A stretch of 20,000 bases of DNA, taken from Mesostigma viride. Its lineage: Eukaryota; Streptophyta; Mesostigmatophyceae; Mesostigmatales; Mesostigmataceae. Positions 16,954-20,000 of this stretch are shown piece by piece. The position numbers were made by a program, and so were the translations under genes. A model generated the notes under the pieces. The model did not search any database and had not been told where the DNA came from. It saw nothing but the letters and a program-made list of their open reading frames with translations. Location of the stretch: assembly GCA_009746045.1 (NCBI GenBank), contig RPFO01001286.1:1-20000 (forward strand), in the 5' to 3' direction. Numbering within the stretch: position 1 is the first letter of the stretch; each line of letters starts with the position of its first letter.

Positions 16954-16966
16954 TGGGTCCGCCTGG
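16954..16966 (+). promoter_or_regulatory. Candidate primer-binding site
   Basis: TGGGTCCGCCTGG begins with the TGG that pairs with a tRNA 3' CCA, two bases beyond the putative LTR end. The primer tRNA is not identified. Confidence 0.35.
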
Positions 16967-17011
16967 GCGGCGATGCGGCGCGCGGAGCCGCGGACGCTCG
17001 TGGCTACACAG

Positions 17012-17044
17012 CTGTTGTTGTTGTTGTTGTTGCCCACGCCGCAC
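17012..17044 (+). repeat. (TTG)n plus GCCCACGCCGCA, copy 1
   Basis: Seven TTG units run into GCCCACGCCGCA. The same junction recurs at 17398-17423 with fewer units, so the tail was duplicated and not just the trinucleotide. Confidence 0.7.
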
Positions 17045-18174
17045 ATGGGCAGCAGAGATTTGGAAACGGCCGAGGGCCAAGACACTGAACAGCATGCCAT
17101 CACAAACGTACAAGAAACAAAGATACTTAGCAGAAACGTGTACGGTTGCAGCATCGGATACACAGTGCGCTTGGGGCTGGGCGCCTTCTACTCCAAGTTT
17201 CCAAGTGGTCAGATGACTTCACGGCTCCGAAGAATGGTTGGAAGGCCGCCCGCCACACGTGGCCGTGCCAAGCGCAATTTTTATTGGCTTAAAGCTACAC
17301 ACTTGCCGAGCCAACGGCAGTTTCGAAAGTTCGAAACGCCACAAGTGGCTGACCGAAATAACCTGCAGAAACTTCAACCAGGTTTCGAATCATGCCCCTG
17401 TTGTTGTTGTTGCCCACGCCGCATCGATCCCTGAGATCGGCCGTGCGCGCGTTTGGTTAGTTATGACGAGCCTCTGCCAGTAGTTACATCCTACCGCCAA
17501 CGTTGCTCCCGCAACGTCTTGTCGGCCTAAAACTAGAAAATCAGGCTGCCATCTGGACACACAACCAGATAATCGCGATTGACATCCGTAAGATACTCGG
17601 CGACGCTTTTAGTATGACATGCTTTCAAGTCGCGTGGCATCTCGTGTACTGAGATTCGGGCGCATAACCGACCCCGTAACACGCAGCTGCTGCTCTGAAT
17701 TACGGGATTGCTGCCTTGGCTATTTCTCTACTGACCGCAGGCGCGCAGGCCGACACAGCAACGTCGGGACTGCAGATCGCTCTGAACGCCGAACGGGGAG
17801 TTTTTAGTGCGCGTGGTAATGGGCTAAGTGAGGATGACGAGCATTGCACGCTTTTGCGTTGTTCAGCCAGCAACTCGCTGATGGCTGAAAAGTCGCCCCC
17901 GGCAGCCGGACTGCAAGACTCGGGTGAGAAACCATGTCGCCAGTGCCTAAAATATAAGCGCTGTGAATGGTTTTAAAGTGGTGTAGAAGTCGATGGAGGG
18001 CGACACGCGCCCGGAATTGTGTACGGTTCACAGAGAGCCCTGGGTATTGTGGTATGAATTTCGCCAGCAACACTTCAGGAGAGAGCACGCATAGTTTAGG
18101 AGCCAGAGCGCGTAGTTTCCGCACGACGATGTCTCCGCCAGCTCCGGACCCAGCCGTTCATACTTGAGGACGCC
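17045..18174. other. No recognised gene
   Basis: Open frames here (for example 16973-17434) are dominated by the TTG-encoded Leu or Cys runs and have no family features. If the candidate LTR is real, the first part could be decayed internal retroelement sequence. From about 17900 the stretch may be the promoter and 5' UTR of the PAS gene. Confidence 0.4.
17398..17423 (+). repeat. (TTG)n plus GCCCACGCCGCA, copy 2
   Basis: Four to five TTG units then CCCACGCCGCA, matching copy 1 at 17012-17044. Confidence 0.7.
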
Positions 18175-18525
18175 ATGCCGTTTACCAGAGATGAGTTCGA
18201 CACTAGCGCTCCGGTGGAGAGGATTATGATAACAATAGATGAGACGGGCACGATATTGAGCGCTAGTTACCTATGCAGCGAGATGTTTGGCTTCTCTGCG
18301 GAGGAGCTGATCGGCAACAATGTGAATATGCTCATGCCCGAGCCTTACAAATCTGTACACGACCAGTATATCCTCCGGTATATCAACACCAACGTGCCCC
18401 ACATCATCGGGACGTCCCGTGTGGTGGAAGGGCAGCACAAAAACGGGAGCACTTTTCCGTTCCGCTTGTCGGTCTCTGCCGTCGATGTCGATGACGTGCG
18501 GCTTTTCGTCGGCCTCATCGAGAAA
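18175..18525 (+). CDS. FixL-like haem-PAS domain protein, first exon
   Basis: ATG 18175 opens 117 codons to a donor GTAAAG at 18526 (phase 0). Residues 13-115 form one PAS domain: VERIMITIDETGTILSA, then MFGFSAEELIGNNVNMLMPE, then VHDQYILRYINTNVPHIIGT, and a GSTFPFRLSV strand. By alignment to Bradyrhizobium FixL (recalled), the proximal haem His200 corresponds to His62, Arg206 to Arg68, His214 to His76, Ile215 to Ile77 and Arg220 to Arg82, with identical spacing. FixL-like haem-PAS proteins are known in Chlamydomonas. Haem and oxygen sensing are therefore a good inference, though PAS proteins of TmcB type look similar. The output domain is not seen; the rest of the gene is either beyond the window, in unrecognised exons, or lost. 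The frame continues to 18765 without family features, so I stop at the intron. Confidence 0.75.
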
Positions 18526-20000
18526 GTAAAGGAATCCTTTGCCAGGTTGGTGAACCGCGTCCGGCCTGCTACTTTACCGGGAAGTCCATGTTGCGGCAGC
18601 GTCATGGGTTGTTTCCGACGCGTTGGCATGCCACGTCACGGCCGGGGTGGCCACGATGCCTCAGGTCCAATTCGTCCCCTAATTTGTGGGGAAAATTGCA
18701 TGGGTGCAACCGTCCGGGAAGGTCCGGGCGCCCCCCATGCTTCTGTGGCTGCTGCTTCGCTTTAGGGTTACATGTCATAGCAGTTGCAGTATAGTACGAT
18801 CATTATCGTCTCCCACGTGTCTAATGACACCTGGTCGCCCGTGGCCTCTCCTACTCCGCTCAAGGGCGCGTCTCTGCCTAGTGCCATGCTGGCTTGTGCT
18901 TCCCAGCTAGGTTTGCTTCTAGTAATCCGCTCGTAATTCCCTGCATGCAAGCTGTCGCGTGAATTCTCGCTTTCTTGTGAATTTATGTTGTGTGGTTGTT
19001 ATCACCGCAGTGTACTTTCTGCACCATCCATGCCAAGTGCAATATCTGCGTGCGACGGTGCCCAGTAGATCCTCGCATTTTGCAGGCATGGGCGAAGTCA
19101 TGTACATTGGGGCATTGCATCTTGGGGTCCCCTCCATCCGCCCCCTCTCCACCCTATGTTCCCCCCACCCCCACCCGTGTTGCTTTACCCAAATACCTGG
19201 TGTGGCGGAACGGTGCGACTAGCCATGCACAGCAGCATGCGTTGTGTCTCCCATCTGAACGAAAATCATTAGTTTAGAATAGAATCAAGTCGGGTTGCTC
19301 TGAATTAGCCGCAGTAATCCGGTCAGAAGGGGGCTTTGGGGTTGCGTGATGTGTGTTACAACCCGCCCCAGCATCTATTCTGTGGCCAGCGTTCCTTGGC
19401 CGCAAGGTACAGCTACCGGCTAGATCACAGCTGAATCTTAGGGCCCGTTTAGGGGCTGGGTGTATACGGAGCAGGAGGGGGGGTACTCACGAAACCACCC
19501 TCGTGGGGGGCTGCCCTTGCACACACTTTTCCAGACACACCCTAACTCCGTGCGGTTCCTTGCGGTGGCTGGTATGGTGGCCGATGCGCCCAGTTTTATT
19601 ATTGATAATGATCCCTGGGTGGCTGGTGGCCAGTAATTATCCCTGGTGTCTCATCGTGGGTCTCCTATTCAGTAACTTTTCAACAAAGTTTGTGATAACT
19701 TTATCTATGCAAGCCTTTAGTAACGGTCCTTTGTGAGTCATCGTGAATCCCTTGTTCAGAGACATGGCTGTGGGCATCGAGTTACCACGGGGGTCCCAGC
19801 TACCAAGACAATAACAAAGCTAATAATAAGTAAGATATAATGATACTAATTAGCTATATGGTAATGAAGCATATGGTAACAGAATGGCCCAATGGGTCGC
19901 AGATTGGACCATCATTCTCCCTATTCCCATTGCAGTCCCTTGTTGGAAAAAATTCGGAAACCGGCAACATGCATAGGTGCTGCCTTCGCTTGCCCTACTC
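18526..20000. other. Right end, no recognised gene
   Basis: If the donor at 18526 is used, this may be intron of the PAS gene. Acceptor-like CACCGCAG occurs at about 19010, but no coding-like continuation of a PAS, kinase or cyclase follows it. Open frames such as 19353-19736 lack motifs. An AT-rich stretch lies at about 19810-19880. Confidence 0.45.

Noticed and set aside
19353-19736. Open frame near the right end as further PAS-gene exon
   Set aside because: The translation has no PAS, kinase, cyclase or membrane-domain pattern, and no in-phase acceptor could be supported.

Overview
The window reads as nuclear DNA of a eukaryote, most likely a green alga. It has spliceosomal-type introns with GT/AG borders in AT-richer sequence, GC-rich exons, long (CCCA)n/(CCCG)n/(CT)n microsatellites, AATAAA signals, a FixL-like PAS exon of a kind described in chlorophytes, and several classes of retroelements and DNA transposons. 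There is no ribosome-binding-site or operon logic. The algal assignment is inference from gene and repeat types; no marker gene settles it.

Layout. (1) 1-5.0 kb: a split gene of about 3.7 kb on the + strand encoding a Cys/His-rich protein with an RNase-H-fold-like (D...D...E/D) core, best read as a DNA-transposon transposase. About fourteen copies of a roughly 22-bp palindrome centred on CTGCAG lie around it. They occur upstream, in both introns and just past the stop codon, but never inside its exons. (2) 5.28-6.25 kb: a 207-bp foldback element carrying two opposed tRNA-type B-boxes, one degenerate palindrome, and a small unrecognised ORF. (3) 6.6-13.7 kb: a Copia-like LTR retrotransposon, truncated on its left, whose integrase is split by a 3,471-bp insertion (7290-10760). 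That insertion has 15-bp terminal inverted repeats and a decayed 7-8 bp target duplication. The polyprotein order is integrase, then retropepsin-like, then RT, then RNase H, which is not the textbook Copia order. (4) 13.7-15.0 kb: a hairpin after the stop, a cluster of GC-rich hairpins, a (TTAA)n tract and a probable non-LTR 3' region. (5) 15.0-16.36 kb (- strand): a 5'-truncated, frameshifted LINE end with a CCHC knuckle and a PD-(D/E)XK-like endonuclease domain. (6) 16.37-16.57 kb: a 202-bp MITE with a TA duplication, followed by a candidate solo/5' LTR with primer-binding site (16.60-16.97 kb). (7) 18.18-18.53 kb: the one likely host gene exon, a PAS domain keeping all the haem-pocket residues known from bacterial FixL. 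The remainder has no recognised gene.

Overall this is a nested transposable-element graveyard beside one candidate oxygen-sensor exon. The features that look least standard are the palindrome family tied to the transposase-like gene, the domain order and active-site variants of the Copia-like polyprotein, and the FixL-type haem pocket.
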